Below, one piece after another: positions 6,959 through 14,524 of a DNA stretch of 22,391 nucleotides. Origin of the DNA: JANOXC01 sp031418215 (GTDB lineage Bacteria; Bacteroidota; Bacteroidia; AKYH767-A; OLB10). A program made the position numbers and the translations under genes. How positions within the stretch are numbered: the first letter of the stretch is position 1; every line of letters begins with the position of its first letter. The notes beneath the pieces are model-generated. The model saw only the letters and a list, made by a program, of their open reading frames with translations. It did no database searches and had not been told where the DNA came from. The stretch spans positions 1 through 22,391 of the forward strand of contig JANOXC010000144.1 in the NCBI GenBank assembly GCA_031418215.1, written 5' to 3'.

Positions 6959-8728
6959 ATGAAACAATTTTTAAAAATGTTTTTTGCTTCCTTATTAGCC
7001 TTTATTTTGGGCTTGTTTTTAATCGCATTTATTTTAGTTGGTATGCTTTCAATAGCAATATCAGGCAGCAATAGTAAAGAAGTGAACATCAGCACAAATT
7101 CAGTTTTGGAGATCAGCCTGATGCATCCGCTTACCGAAAGAAGCACCAATAATCCATTTGAAAACCTGGATTTGAATAATCTTCGTTCACATTCTCAGCC
7201 CGGATTGAACGATATTTTAAAGTGCATTGAGAAAGCCGCTGATGACACAAAAATAAAAGGAATATATATAAACCTTTCAAGTATTCAAGGAGGAATGGCC
7301 ATGATGGAAGAGTTGCGCAATGCGCTGATCAAATTCAGGCAGTCAGGGAAATTTATTTATGCTTATGCTGAGAACTATTCACAGGGAGCCTATTATATAG
7401 CTTCCGTTGCCGATAAAATTTACCTCAATCCGCAAGGGGGAATTGAATTGCACGGACTTATGACGCAATTGATGTTTTTCAAAGGCACACTTGAAAAACT
7501 GGAGATACAGCCTCAACTCATTCGCCACGGCAAATACAAAAGTGCCGGTGAAACTTTTATTATGGATAAAATGAGTGAAGAAAATAAAAATCAGATTGCC
7601 GCTTTCGTAGATAATATATGGAGCAATATTGCTATGCAGATAGCTAAATCAAGGAATATTCCATTTGAAGAACTGGACAATATTGCTGACAGCCTGTTGG
7701 TACGCAATGCCGGTGATGCAATAAAATATAAATTGGCGGATAAACTAGCCTACTTTGATGAGTTCACTGCTGACATGAATGTTAAATCCGGAAAAAAGAA
7801 AGACGAAAAAATATCAACTGTTTCATTAAAAAAATATGTTGATGTACCTGATCCGATAAAACCAAAATTTACCACCGACAAAGTTGCTGTTATTTATGCA
7901 ACCGGTGAAATACAAAGTGGGGAAAGTGCCGATGATGTAATGGGTGCTGATGATATTTCAGCAACAATTCGTAAAGCAAGAAATGATGATAATATTAAAG
8001 CGATTGTGCTGCGCGTAAATTCACCGGGTGGTTCAGCACTGGCATCAGAGATAATATGGAGGGAAGTTTCCCTTGCAGCAAAAGCCAAACCATTTGTTGT
8101 TTCAATGAGTGATGTAGCTGCATCAGGTGGCTATTATATCAGTTGTGCCGGCGGAAAAATTATGGCAGAACGAAATACAATAACAGGATCAATTGGTGTT
8201 TTTGGATTGTTATTCAATGCACAGAACATGCTGAAGAATAAGTTGGGTATTACAGTAGATGGATATAAAACAGGTATGTATACCGATCTTGGATTGCCTA
8301 CTCGCGGTATGACTGAATCAGAAAAAAAAATAATGCAACAGCAAGTTGACCAGGTGTACGCCACATTTACCCAGCGCGTGAGCAGCGGAAGAAATATACC
8401 CAATGAATTGGTCGACAGTTTAGGTCAAGGACGAATTTGGAGCGGTGCAGACGCTTTAAAATACCACCTGGTAGATACAATAGGTGGTTTAAAAGATGCC
8501 ATCAAGATGGCCGCCAATATGGCCAAACTAAATAACTATAAAATAAAAGAATTACCGGAAGAGAAAAAAGCATTTCAACAACTGATGGAAGATTTGTCAG
8601 AAAATGCACAGGTATGGTTTGAAGAGAAAGAATTAGGCGAACAATCAGCCTACCTTAAGGCCATGAGAAAAGTATTGCGTTCAGCAGGTGTTCAGGCCAG
8701 AATGGAATATGAAATTATTTTTAATTGA
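6959..8728 (+). CDS. sppA: Signal peptide peptidase SppA, long (67K) type
   Basis: Membrane-bound serine protease that degrades cleaved signal peptides. The 589 residues begin with one N-terminal membrane anchor (about 4-35). The two tandem ClpP-like domains of the long SppA form follow. The first, inactive-looking half supplies the general base, Lys194 in HGKYKSAGETF, equivalent to Lys209 of E. coli SppA. The second half carries the nucleophile Ser389 in DVAASGGYYIS, equivalent to Ser409, after the VNSPGGSALASE strand-turn (353-364). Both catalytic residues are present, and the length is close to E. coli (618). It stands alone: 110 bases after the NUDIX gene, with no recognisable promoter box in the AT-rich leader. 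It is followed by a 135-base gap before the GH3 gene. Confidence 0.95.
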   Translation: MKQFLKMFFASLLAFILGLFLIAFILVGMLSIAISGSNSKEVNISTNSVLEISLMHPLTERSTNNPFENLDLNNLRSHSQPGLNDILKCIEKAADDTKIKGIYINLSSIQGGMAMMEELRNALIKFRQSGKFIYAYAENYSQGAYYIASVADKIYLNPQGGIELHGLMTQLMFFKGTLEKLEIQPQLIRHGKYKSAGETFIMDKMSEENKNQIAAFVDNIWSNIAMQIAKSRNIPFEELDNIADSLLVRNAGDAIKYKLADKLAYFDEFTADMNVKSGKKKDEKISTVSLKKYVDVPDPIKPKFTTDKVAVIYATGEIQSGESADDVMGADDISATIRKARNDDNIKAIVLRVNSPGGSALASEIIWREVSLAAKAKPFVVSMSDVAASGGYYISCAGGKIMAERNTITGSIGVFGLLFNAQNMLKNKLGITVDGYKTGMYTDLGLPTRGMTESEKKIMQQQVDQVYATFTQRVSSGRNIPNELVDSLGQGRIWSGADALKYHLVDTIGGLKDAIKMAANMAKLNNYKIKELPEEKKAFQQLMEDLSENAQVWFEEKELGEQSAYLKAMRKVLRSAGVQARMEYEIIFN

Positions 8729-8863
8729 CCTGAATAATTTTCTAGTCAATAAAATCATGGGAATTAAATACCGTCAAAAATTGTATATTAACTTGAGCTA
8801 TTAATTAAAGGTTAACTTTAACGTGTCCATTAGAAACCAAAAAGATTCAATTGTTAATAAGAA

Positions 8864-10387
8864 ATGCCTCTAATTAGTTCCATATTTTCCTGGTTTATGA
8901 AGCAGCGCATTCATCAGATTGAGCTGTTTGCTAAATTCCCTTTTGATGTTCAGGAAGAACTGTTGCAGCGACTGATAATTCAGGCACGCCATACGGAATT
9001 TGGCAGAAGGTATGAATTCTCATCCATTACCAATTCAATACAGTTCCGTGAACGGGTTCCATTACAGGATTATGAAAGTTTGAAAATTCATATTGCCCGT
9101 TTGCAACAAGGCGAGCAAAATATTTTATGGCCTACTGATGTGCGGTGGTTTGCTAAATCATCTGGCACTACGAATGACCGGTCGAAATTTATTCCAGTAA
9201 CAACAGAAGCATTGGAGGAATGTCACTTTAAAGGAGGAAAAGATCTTTTATGCATCTATTTTCATAATAATCCTGATTCGAAATTATTTGATGGCAAACT
9301 ACTCACGCTGGGTGGCAGCCATCATGTTAATGCATTTAATAATGAGTCATTCTATGGTGATCTGAGCGCCATCCTGATTCAAAATCTGCCGTTCTGGATT
9401 CAATTATTCAGGACACCCGATCGTTCTATCGCTTTGATGGATGAATGGGAAATGAAACTTCAGAAGATGGCAGAACAAACCATGAATGAAAACGTTACCA
9501 ATATCGCAGGTGTACCATCATGGATGCTTGTTTTATTAAAACGGGTATTGGAGATGAGTGGTAAAAAAAACTTATTGGAAGTATGGCCCAACCTTGAATT
9601 ATTTGTGCATGGTGCTGTAAGTTTTGGGCCTTACAAGGAACAATTCAAATCAATGATTCCTAAATCTGACATGTATTACCTGGAGACCTATAATGCCTCG
9701 GAAGGATTTTTTGGTATACAAGATCAACAAAATTCAGATGACATGCTGCTGATGCTTGACTATGGAATCTATTATGAATTCATTCCGCAGCATGAATGGA
9801 ACCTTGAAAATCCAAAAACAGTTTCCTTAAGCGAGGTAAAAGTTGGGGAGAATTATGCCATTGTTATTACAACCAATGCTGGATTGTGGAGATATAAAAT
9901 CGGCGATACGGTTACCTTCAGTTCATTAAGCCCTTTCAGAATAAAAATTACAGGCCGCACCGCGCATTTCATTAATGCCTTTGGCGAAGAGTTAATCATT
10001 GCCAATGCTGATCAGGCAATGGAACATGCCTGCCATATTACAGGAGCAATTATAAGAGAATATACCGCTGCTCCTATTTATTTCAATGAAGATGAATCGG
10101 GTGCTCATGAATGGCTTATAGAATTTGAAAAAAAACCAGATGACATTAATTATTTTGGTTACCTGTTAGATGGTGCTTTGAAAAAAAACAATAGTGATTA
10201 CGAAGCCAAACGATATCAAAACAAAGTATTGAATGATCCTGTTATCGTGGTTTTACCGGACAACACTTTTTACAACTGGATGAAAGCACGCGAAAAATTA
10301 GGCGGACAGCATAAAGTTCCAAGATTGGCAAATCATAGAAAATTTGTTGAAGAAATTACTTCAATGATAAATACTTTGAAAGAATGA
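8864..10387 (+). CDS. GH3-family acyl-adenylating enzyme
   Basis: A 507-residue member of the GH3 family, named for plant auxin-responsive acyl-acid-amido synthetases. These activate a carboxylic acid with ATP and, in plants, join it to an amino acid. The ATP loop is KSSGTTNDRSKFIPVT (98-113). The adenine/acyl-AMP motif is YLETYNASEGFFG (272-284). The hinge region is GLWRYKIGDTV (340-350). The C-terminal GH3 hallmark KLGGQHKVPRL lies at 478-488. All core motifs look intact, so it is probably active. The substrate of bacterial GH3 proteins is generally unknown and cannot be inferred here. Its TGA overlaps the ATG of the next gene (ATGA), implying coupled translation with a secreted protein. 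Confidence 0.93.
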   Translation: MPLISSIFSWFMKQRIHQIELFAKFPFDVQEELLQRLIIQARHTEFGRRYEFSSITNSIQFRERVPLQDYESLKIHIARLQQGEQNILWPTDVRWFAKSSGTTNDRSKFIPVTTEALEECHFKGGKDLLCIYFHNNPDSKLFDGKLLTLGGSHHVNAFNNESFYGDLSAILIQNLPFWIQLFRTPDRSIALMDEWEMKLQKMAEQTMNENVTNIAGVPSWMLVLLKRVLEMSGKKNLLEVWPNLELFVHGAVSFGPYKEQFKSMIPKSDMYYLETYNASEGFFGIQDQQNSDDMLLMLDYGIYYEFIPQHEWNLENPKTVSLSEVKVGENYAIVITTNAGLWRYKIGDTVTFSSLSPFRIKITGRTAHFINAFGEELIIANADQAMEHACHITGAIIREYTAAPIYFNEDESGAHEWLIEFEKKPDDINYFGYLLDGALKKNNSDYEAKRYQNKVLNDPVIVVLPDNTFYNWMKAREKLGGQHKVPRLANHRKFVEEITSMINTLKE

Positions 10388-11169
10388 AGTTCCTAATCAT
10401 CATTCCATTAATAATTATTTCCTCGTTCAGCAAAGCACAAGATTCCATTGTAAAGTTGTTTTCCTTGCCAATGGAGGCCGACTTTATTTCAACAGATATA
10501 CTTGGAAATATATATATAATCAAAGGAAGTGAATTAATAAAATTAAATAATAAAGGGCAATTATGCTGCAGTTTCAGCAACCGTAATTATGGAGCAATTA
10601 CTAGTATTGATACCCGCGATCCTTTGAGGTTATTGCTATTTTACAAACCCTTCGGCATCATTTTGTATTTGGATAATAAATTAGCTGAACAATCAAAAAC
10701 AGAACTTAACGATCTAAATATTTACGATCCACTGTTAGTCTGCAGCTCAGAAATTCAGGGTTTGTGGGTATATGATAATGCTACTTCCCGTTTATACAGA
10801 TTCAACTCCCAGCTCCAGTCTATTAACTCAAGTAACGATTTACGACATGATGTATCACAAAACATCAACCCAGATCTGATGTCTGAATCAGATTATTGGT
10901 TGGTGATGCGCGATAAAGAAAACCTGATGGTATTTGATAAGATGGGAAATTATTATAAATCGATCAGACTGAACAATGCCTTGGGTGGCCAGCTCATCCA
11001 TGATGATTGGCTATATTGTTCCAATGAAAAACTATTTCGCCTGAATTTAAGAAGTGGTGTTACTACCGAGGTCACGCTTCCCTTCTCCACATTAAATGCC
11101 TCTATAGTGCTGGCTCCTCAGCGTTTAATACGTTTCTTTGATAAAATGCTGGAAGTTTACTCCCTTTAA
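10384..11169 (+). CDS. Secreted propeller-like protein of unknown function
   Basis: A 261-residue protein with a clear signal peptide (MKFLIIIPLIIISSFSKAQ, cleavage probably after SKA near residue 18), so it is exported to the periplasm or outer membrane. The mature part shows repeating strand motifs of roughly 40-45 residues: DILGNIYIIKGSELIKLN, LRLLLFYKPFGIILYLDN, GLWVYDNATSRLYRFNSQ, LMVFDKMGNYYKSIRL, LYCSNEKLFRLNLRSG. These resemble blades of an NHL/YncE-type beta-propeller, but no canonical family was recognised. It has a 4-base ATGA overlap with the GH3 gene, so the two are likely made together. No enzymatic motif is visible, so the function is open. Confidence 0.8.
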   Translation: MKFLIIIPLIIISSFSKAQDSIVKLFSLPMEADFISTDILGNIYIIKGSELIKLNNKGQLCCSFSNRNYGAITSIDTRDPLRLLLFYKPFGIILYLDNKLAEQSKTELNDLNIYDPLLVCSSEIQGLWVYDNATSRLYRFNSQLQSINSSNDLRHDVSQNINPDLMSESDYWLVMRDKENLMVFDKMGNYYKSIRLNNALGGQLIHDDWLYCSNEKLFRLNLRSGVTTEVTLPFSTLNASIVLAPQRLIRFFDKMLEVYSL

Positions 11170-11182
11170 TTAGGGAAGTTTT
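11159..11182 (+). terminator. Weak hairpin-terminator at end of the GH3 operon
   Basis: TCCCT-TTAATT-AGGGA forms a 5-bp stem at 11161-11176. It can be lengthened by two pairs with one bulged A, and is followed by TTTT (11179-11182). It overlaps the stop codon of the secreted-protein gene. The stem is short, so this is tentative. Confidence 0.35.
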
Positions 11183-11190
11183 CAACATTT

Positions 11191-11222
11191 TTTGTCCATC
11201 ATTCACAAGGCTTCTACTTTTG
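11191..11222 (+). promoter_or_regulatory. Promoter of the deoxynucleoside kinase gene (TTTG-N20-TACTTTTG)
   Basis: TTTG at 11191-11194, 20 bases, then TACTTTTG at 11215-11222: a full match to the Bacteroidota consensus. The inferred start is about 11227, giving a leader of about 36 bases to the GTG start at 11263. Confidence 0.7.
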
Positions 11223-11262
11223 ATGCTTACCTATACCAACTTATTCTCTAAAAAATCGAATT

Positions 11263-11898
11263 GTGGCTGCTGAAAAAAAGACTTTACATATTGCCATTGC
11301 AGGAAATATCGGCTCTGGAAAAACCACTCTTACCTCCCTTCTTGCCAAAAACATGAAATGGGAACCACACTATGAAGATGTGGATGACAATCCTTACCTG
11401 AATGATTTTTATGAAGATATGCAACGCTGGTCCTTCAACCTGCAGATCTTTTTCCTAAATAGCCGCTTCAATCAGGTGATGAAGATCCGCAAGAGTAATA
11501 AAACTGTGATACAAGATCGCACCATCTATGAAGATGCCTACATCTTCGCGCCCAACCTGCATGCAATGGGATTAATGACAACGCGTGATTTTAACAATTA
11601 TCTGGAACTTTTTAACCTGATGGGCAATTTTGTTCAGGCACCTGATCTTTTAATTTACTTAAGGGGAACAGTTCCTGCCTTGGTCAGTCAAATTCAAAAG
11701 AGAGGTCGTGCCTATGAAAATTCCATTCGCCTTGACTACCTGAAACGCCTGAATGAACGTTATGAAGCATGGATCTCACAATACGAAGCCGGGAAACTAT
11801 TAATCATTGATATTGACGACATCAACTTTGCGGAGAATCCTGAGCATCTTGGTATGGTAGTGAATAAAATAAATGCAGAATTGCACGGTCTTTTTTAA
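11263..11898 (+). CDS. Deoxynucleoside kinase (dAK/dGK-like)
   Basis: A 211-residue kinase that phosphorylates deoxynucleosides for nucleotide salvage. The P-loop is GNIGSGKTT (14-22). The family DR[ST] motif is DRTIYEDAYIF (85-95), which carries the catalytic/substrate-binding region. The Arg-rich lid is RGRAYENSIRLDYLKRLNER (146-165). Length and motifs match bacterial deoxyadenosine/deoxyguanosine kinases and the Drosophila dNK/human dCK superfamily; which deoxynucleoside is preferred cannot be read. The start is a GTG at 11263 (GTG GCT GCT GAA), chosen because it opens the frame just before the P-loop strand and sits about 36 bases after a strong promoter. There is no upstream in-frame ATG close by. 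It is its own transcription unit, 93 bases after the GH3 operon. Confidence 0.92.
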   Translation: MAAEKKTLHIAIAGNIGSGKTTLTSLLAKNMKWEPHYEDVDDNPYLNDFYEDMQRWSFNLQIFFLNSRFNQVMKIRKSNKTVIQDRTIYEDAYIFAPNLHAMGLMTTRDFNNYLELFNLMGNFVQAPDLLIYLRGTVPALVSQIQKRGRAYENSIRLDYLKRLNERYEAWISQYEAGKLLIIDIDDINFAENPEHLGMVVNKINAELHGLF

Positions 11899-11959
11899 AA
11901 ATTTTCTGTCTGTTTTAGAAAAGCTGCTCTATATATAAACTACTGAATCAATTTTATTT

Positions 11960-11967
11960 TACTTTTG
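11960..11967 (+). promoter_or_regulatory. Possible -7 element before the flippase gene (TACTTTTG)
   Basis: TACTTTTG matches TAnnTTTG and lies 7 bases before the ATG at 11975. No TTTG or TTG is at the -33 distance. If used, the transcript would begin about 11972 and have almost no leader, or translation would begin at the second in-frame ATG (11984). Confidence 0.35.
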
Positions 11968-11974
11968 ACATGCA

Positions 11975-13432
11975 ATGGCCGGCATGCAAAAGAAATTTGT
12001 AAAGAACCTTTTCTTCATTCTTTTTCTCAATATCTTAATAAAAACCTTCTGGATTTTAGGTGTAGACCGTACAGTTCAAAATGTTGTAGGTGCTTCAGAA
12101 TATGGATTTTATTCATCACTGCTTAGTTTTTCATTTCTCCTGAATATTTTACTCGACCTTGGAATCACCAGTTACAATAACAGGAATATAGCACAACATA
12201 GTCACCTGCTAAAAAAATATTTTTCCGGCATAATCTTATTGCGATTAGCATTGGCTTTTATATATGTAACAATCAGTATTGTTGCCGGATGGATATTAGG
12301 ATATAATTACAAACAATTAAGCTTACTAATGGTGCTTTTGCTCAACCAGGCACTGGCTGCTTTCATTCTTTATTTACGCAGTAATATTTCCGGTTTACAA
12401 CTTTTTAAAACCGAAAGTATCATCTCCGTACTCGACCGTTTTTTGATGATTGTATTTTGCTCCATCATATTATGGTCGGGTTTTTTCAAATCAATCATAA
12501 AAATTGAATGGTTTGTTTTCGCACAAACAATGGCCTATCTAATCACCGCCTTAATAACCTTTATGATTGTTGCCCAAAAAGCCAATTTTCAAAGGCTAAA
12601 GTGGGACCGAAAATTTTTTCTGGTAATACTTAAGCAAAGTTATCCCTTTGCATTACTCATTTTATTAATGGCGTTTTATTACAGGGTTGATGCAGTAATG
12701 ATTGAAAGATTGTTAACCAATGGTAAAGAACAAGCCGGAATTTATGCGCAGGCATTCCGATTGCTGGATGCAGGAAATATGATTCCTTATCTAATATCAG
12801 TATTACTTTTTCCCATGTTCTCGTTGATGATTAAAAACAAACAATCACCGGAAGAACTCGTTGAATTAGCATTTTCATTTATTGCAACCCCATCCATCAT
12901 ATTGATGGCCTTTTCTGTCTTCTACAGTGAAGAATTAATGGGGATGCTTTACCATGAACATGTGCAAGCTTCAGCAAATGTTTTTCGTGTCGTGATGAAT
13001 TGCTTTCTGGCGCTTTCTTCAGTATATATATTCGGCACATTGCTTACTGCTTCCGGAAACCTTAGACAACTAAACTATATAGCATTGGGCGGCATGATAT
13101 TGAATATCTCCCTCAACTTCTACCTCATACCCCGTTTTGAAGCCATGGGAGCGGCAATGGCCAGCGTAATCACACAATACCTTACTGCAGGCGCCCAAAT
13201 GTTGCTTGCTCATCACCTTTTTAAATTTCAATACCGCTGGTGGTTATTCAGCCGTTACATCATATTTGCTGCACTTACGTTCTTGATTTTTGGTTATATG
13301 AGCCGTTTAAATGATCATTGGATTATTAGCTGTATTGTAGCATCCTTCTTATGTTTAATTATTTCATTTGTGCTCTACTTGGTTAAGCCCCGAAGCATTT
13401 TGGCCCTGATAAAACAACCTCAGAGCACCTGA
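11975..13432 (+). CDS. Polysaccharide flippase, Wzx/MATE-like
   Basis: A 485-residue polytopic membrane protein of the oligosaccharide flippase (Wzx, MOP superfamily) type. It moves undecaprenyl-linked sugar repeats across the inner membrane. The start of the fold is typical: a basic end, then LFFILFLNILIKTFWILGVD and VGASEYGFYSSLLSF, matching the N-terminal N-x-L...G-x-x-x-Y-G-x-Y pattern of this family. Alternating hydrophobic segments continue, consistent with about 12-14 helices. The C-terminal half has VIASGNLRQLNYIALGGMIL-like and MGAAMASVITQYL segments, typical of Wzx. The start may be Met1 (11975) or Met4 (11984). It is followed 81-114 bases later by the Wzz-like gene and then by a Wzy-like gene, which supports a surface-glycan role. 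The transported sugar is unknown. Confidence 0.88.
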   Translation: MAGMQKKFVKNLFFILFLNILIKTFWILGVDRTVQNVVGASEYGFYSSLLSFSFLLNILLDLGITSYNNRNIAQHSHLLKKYFSGIILLRLALAFIYVTISIVAGWILGYNYKQLSLLMVLLLNQALAAFILYLRSNISGLQLFKTESIISVLDRFLMIVFCSIILWSGFFKSIIKIEWFVFAQTMAYLITALITFMIVAQKANFQRLKWDRKFFLVILKQSYPFALLILLMAFYYRVDAVMIERLLTNGKEQAGIYAQAFRLLDAGNMIPYLISVLLFPMFSLMIKNKQSPEELVELAFSFIATPSIILMAFSVFYSEELMGMLYHEHVQASANVFRVVMNCFLALSSVYIFGTLLTASGNLRQLNYIALGGMILNISLNFYLIPRFEAMGAAMASVITQYLTAGAQMLLAHHLFKFQYRWWLFSRYIIFAALTFLIFGYMSRLNDHWIISCIVASFLCLIISFVLYLVKPRSILALIKQPQST

Positions 13433-13459
13433 AAAGCGCATCCGATATAGGGTTGAGAA

Positions 13460-13490
13460 GATGAACACAAAAGAGCGTCTTGTCTTCATC
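13460..13490. repeat. Imperfect inverted repeat (hairpin) between flippase and chain-length genes
   Basis: Arms GATGAACACAA (13460-13470) and TTGTCTTCATC (13480-13490) pair over 10 of 11 positions (one C-C mismatch) around a 9-base loop. No T-run follows, so it is not a standard terminator. It lies 19 bases upstream of the -7 box of the next gene and could be an operator or an RNA hairpin. Confidence 0.6.
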
Positions 13491-13508
13491 AAATACAGAT
13501 AAATCAGC

Positions 13509-13516
13509 TATTTTTG
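13509..13516 (+). promoter_or_regulatory. Possible -7 element for the chain-length/polymerase genes (TATTTTTG)
   Basis: TATTTTTG at 13509-13516 matches TAnnTTTG. The inferred start is about 13521, which gives a 26-base leader to the ATG at 13547 and argues against the TTG at 13514 as the start codon. No clear -33 TTTG at 19-20 bases; the nearest TTG is 26 bases upstream. Confidence 0.45.
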
Positions 13517-13546
13517 GCAACCCAATTATTTTCATATAAACCCTGC

Positions 13547-14524
13547 ATGGCTTCAGCTAACTTATCCGACATCAAAAATTTAAATGCTATACGTTTTATC
13601 AAAATGCTTGCTAAATGGCGAAAACAGCTGTTCATTGTAGGTATTGTGAGTGGTATAGCCAGTTATCTGCTTACTTTTCTGATAACTCCTTTATATAAAT
13701 CAACAACAATTGTTTACCCTTTTAACCTGAACGTTTATTCAAAAGAATCTGCGACAGAGCAAATGGTACAACTCTTAAAATCAGAAGATGTGAGGGAACG
13801 TCTGATTCAATCTTTTGATTTATATAATCATTACGATATCGATACAAGCGGCAGCTCACCAAGGTTTAAGATCATGAAACAGCTTGATGAAAATATCAAC
13901 ATCAATAAAACAGAATATGAATCTGTTGATATCAGTGTCCTTGATGCCGATCCAAAGATTGCAGCAAGGATGTGCGATTCAATGATTGCATTTATGGATA
14001 ATAAAGCATTGGCTTTAATGCGCGAAAAAGCAGCAGAAAATGTTTCAGTATTTGGCGACCAGATGAAGGCAAGCAAATTAGAAATGGACAGCATGGTTCA
14101 GGTTTTAACATCATTAAGTACTCAATATGGTGTTCTTGATTATGAAAACCAGGTGTTAGGATTTACCAGGGAATATTTTCAATCAATTGCCAATGGAAGT
14201 TCCTCTGCCCGAATGGAACAGACCAGACGCAATCTCGAGGAGAAAGGGAATGAAGCATTTTCATTAAAAGAAAACTTATGGCGGGTTCGTGGTCAATACA
14301 ACGACATCAAGAAAATTTATGATCAGGAAAAATCAAATCTTACAAAGACCATCACTTTCCATAACCTTGTAACAAAAGCTGTTCCTGCTGAAAAAAAGGA
14401 TTCTCCAAAACGTACATTGCTTGCACTTTTGCTTACTCTTTCTGTAATGGTGCTTGCCATTCTGGTTATCATTTATCAGGAGTATTATAAAAATCGTTTT
14501 GAAAAAGAGCTAAGTGAGGAGTAA
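13547..14524 (+). CDS. Wzz-like polysaccharide chain-length determinant
   Basis: An inner-membrane protein of the Wzz/polysaccharide co-polymerase type that sets glycan chain length with a Wzy polymerase. From the ATG at 13547 it has 325 residues. The layout is a cytoplasmic tail (MASANLSDIKNLNAIRFIKM), TM1 at about 28-50 (IVGIVSGIASYLLTFLITPL), a large periplasmic region with a predicted long coiled coil, then a proline-containing segment VPAEKKDSPKR just before TM2 (about 290-310), and a short basic-acidic tail. No tyrosine-kinase domain is attached. A longer frame opens at TTG 13514, but the Met at 13547 fits the promoter position and the membrane-tail length better. Its TAA overlaps the ATG of the polymerase gene by one base. 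Confidence 0.82.
   Translation: MASANLSDIKNLNAIRFIKMLAKWRKQLFIVGIVSGIASYLLTFLITPLYKSTTIVYPFNLNVYSKESATEQMVQLLKSEDVRERLIQSFDLYNHYDIDTSGSSPRFKIMKQLDENININKTEYESVDISVLDADPKIAARMCDSMIAFMDNKALALMREKAAENVSVFGDQMKASKLEMDSMVQVLTSLSTQYGVLDYENQVLGFTREYFQSIANGSSSARMEQTRRNLEEKGNEAFSLKENLWRVRGQYNDIKKIYDQEKSNLTKTITFHNLVTKAVPAEKKDSPKRTLLALLLTLSVMVLAILVIIYQEYYKNRFEKELSEE

Noticed and set aside
8724..8750. ATTGAC / GTCAAT inverted repeat at the end of sppA
   Set aside because: Six-base AT-rich arms with a 15-base loop and no T-run; expected by chance in this composition.
8792..8820. Possible GH3 promoter (CTTG, 17 bases, TAACTTTA)
   Set aside because: The -7 box lacks the final G and the spacing is short, so it is not a good consensus match.
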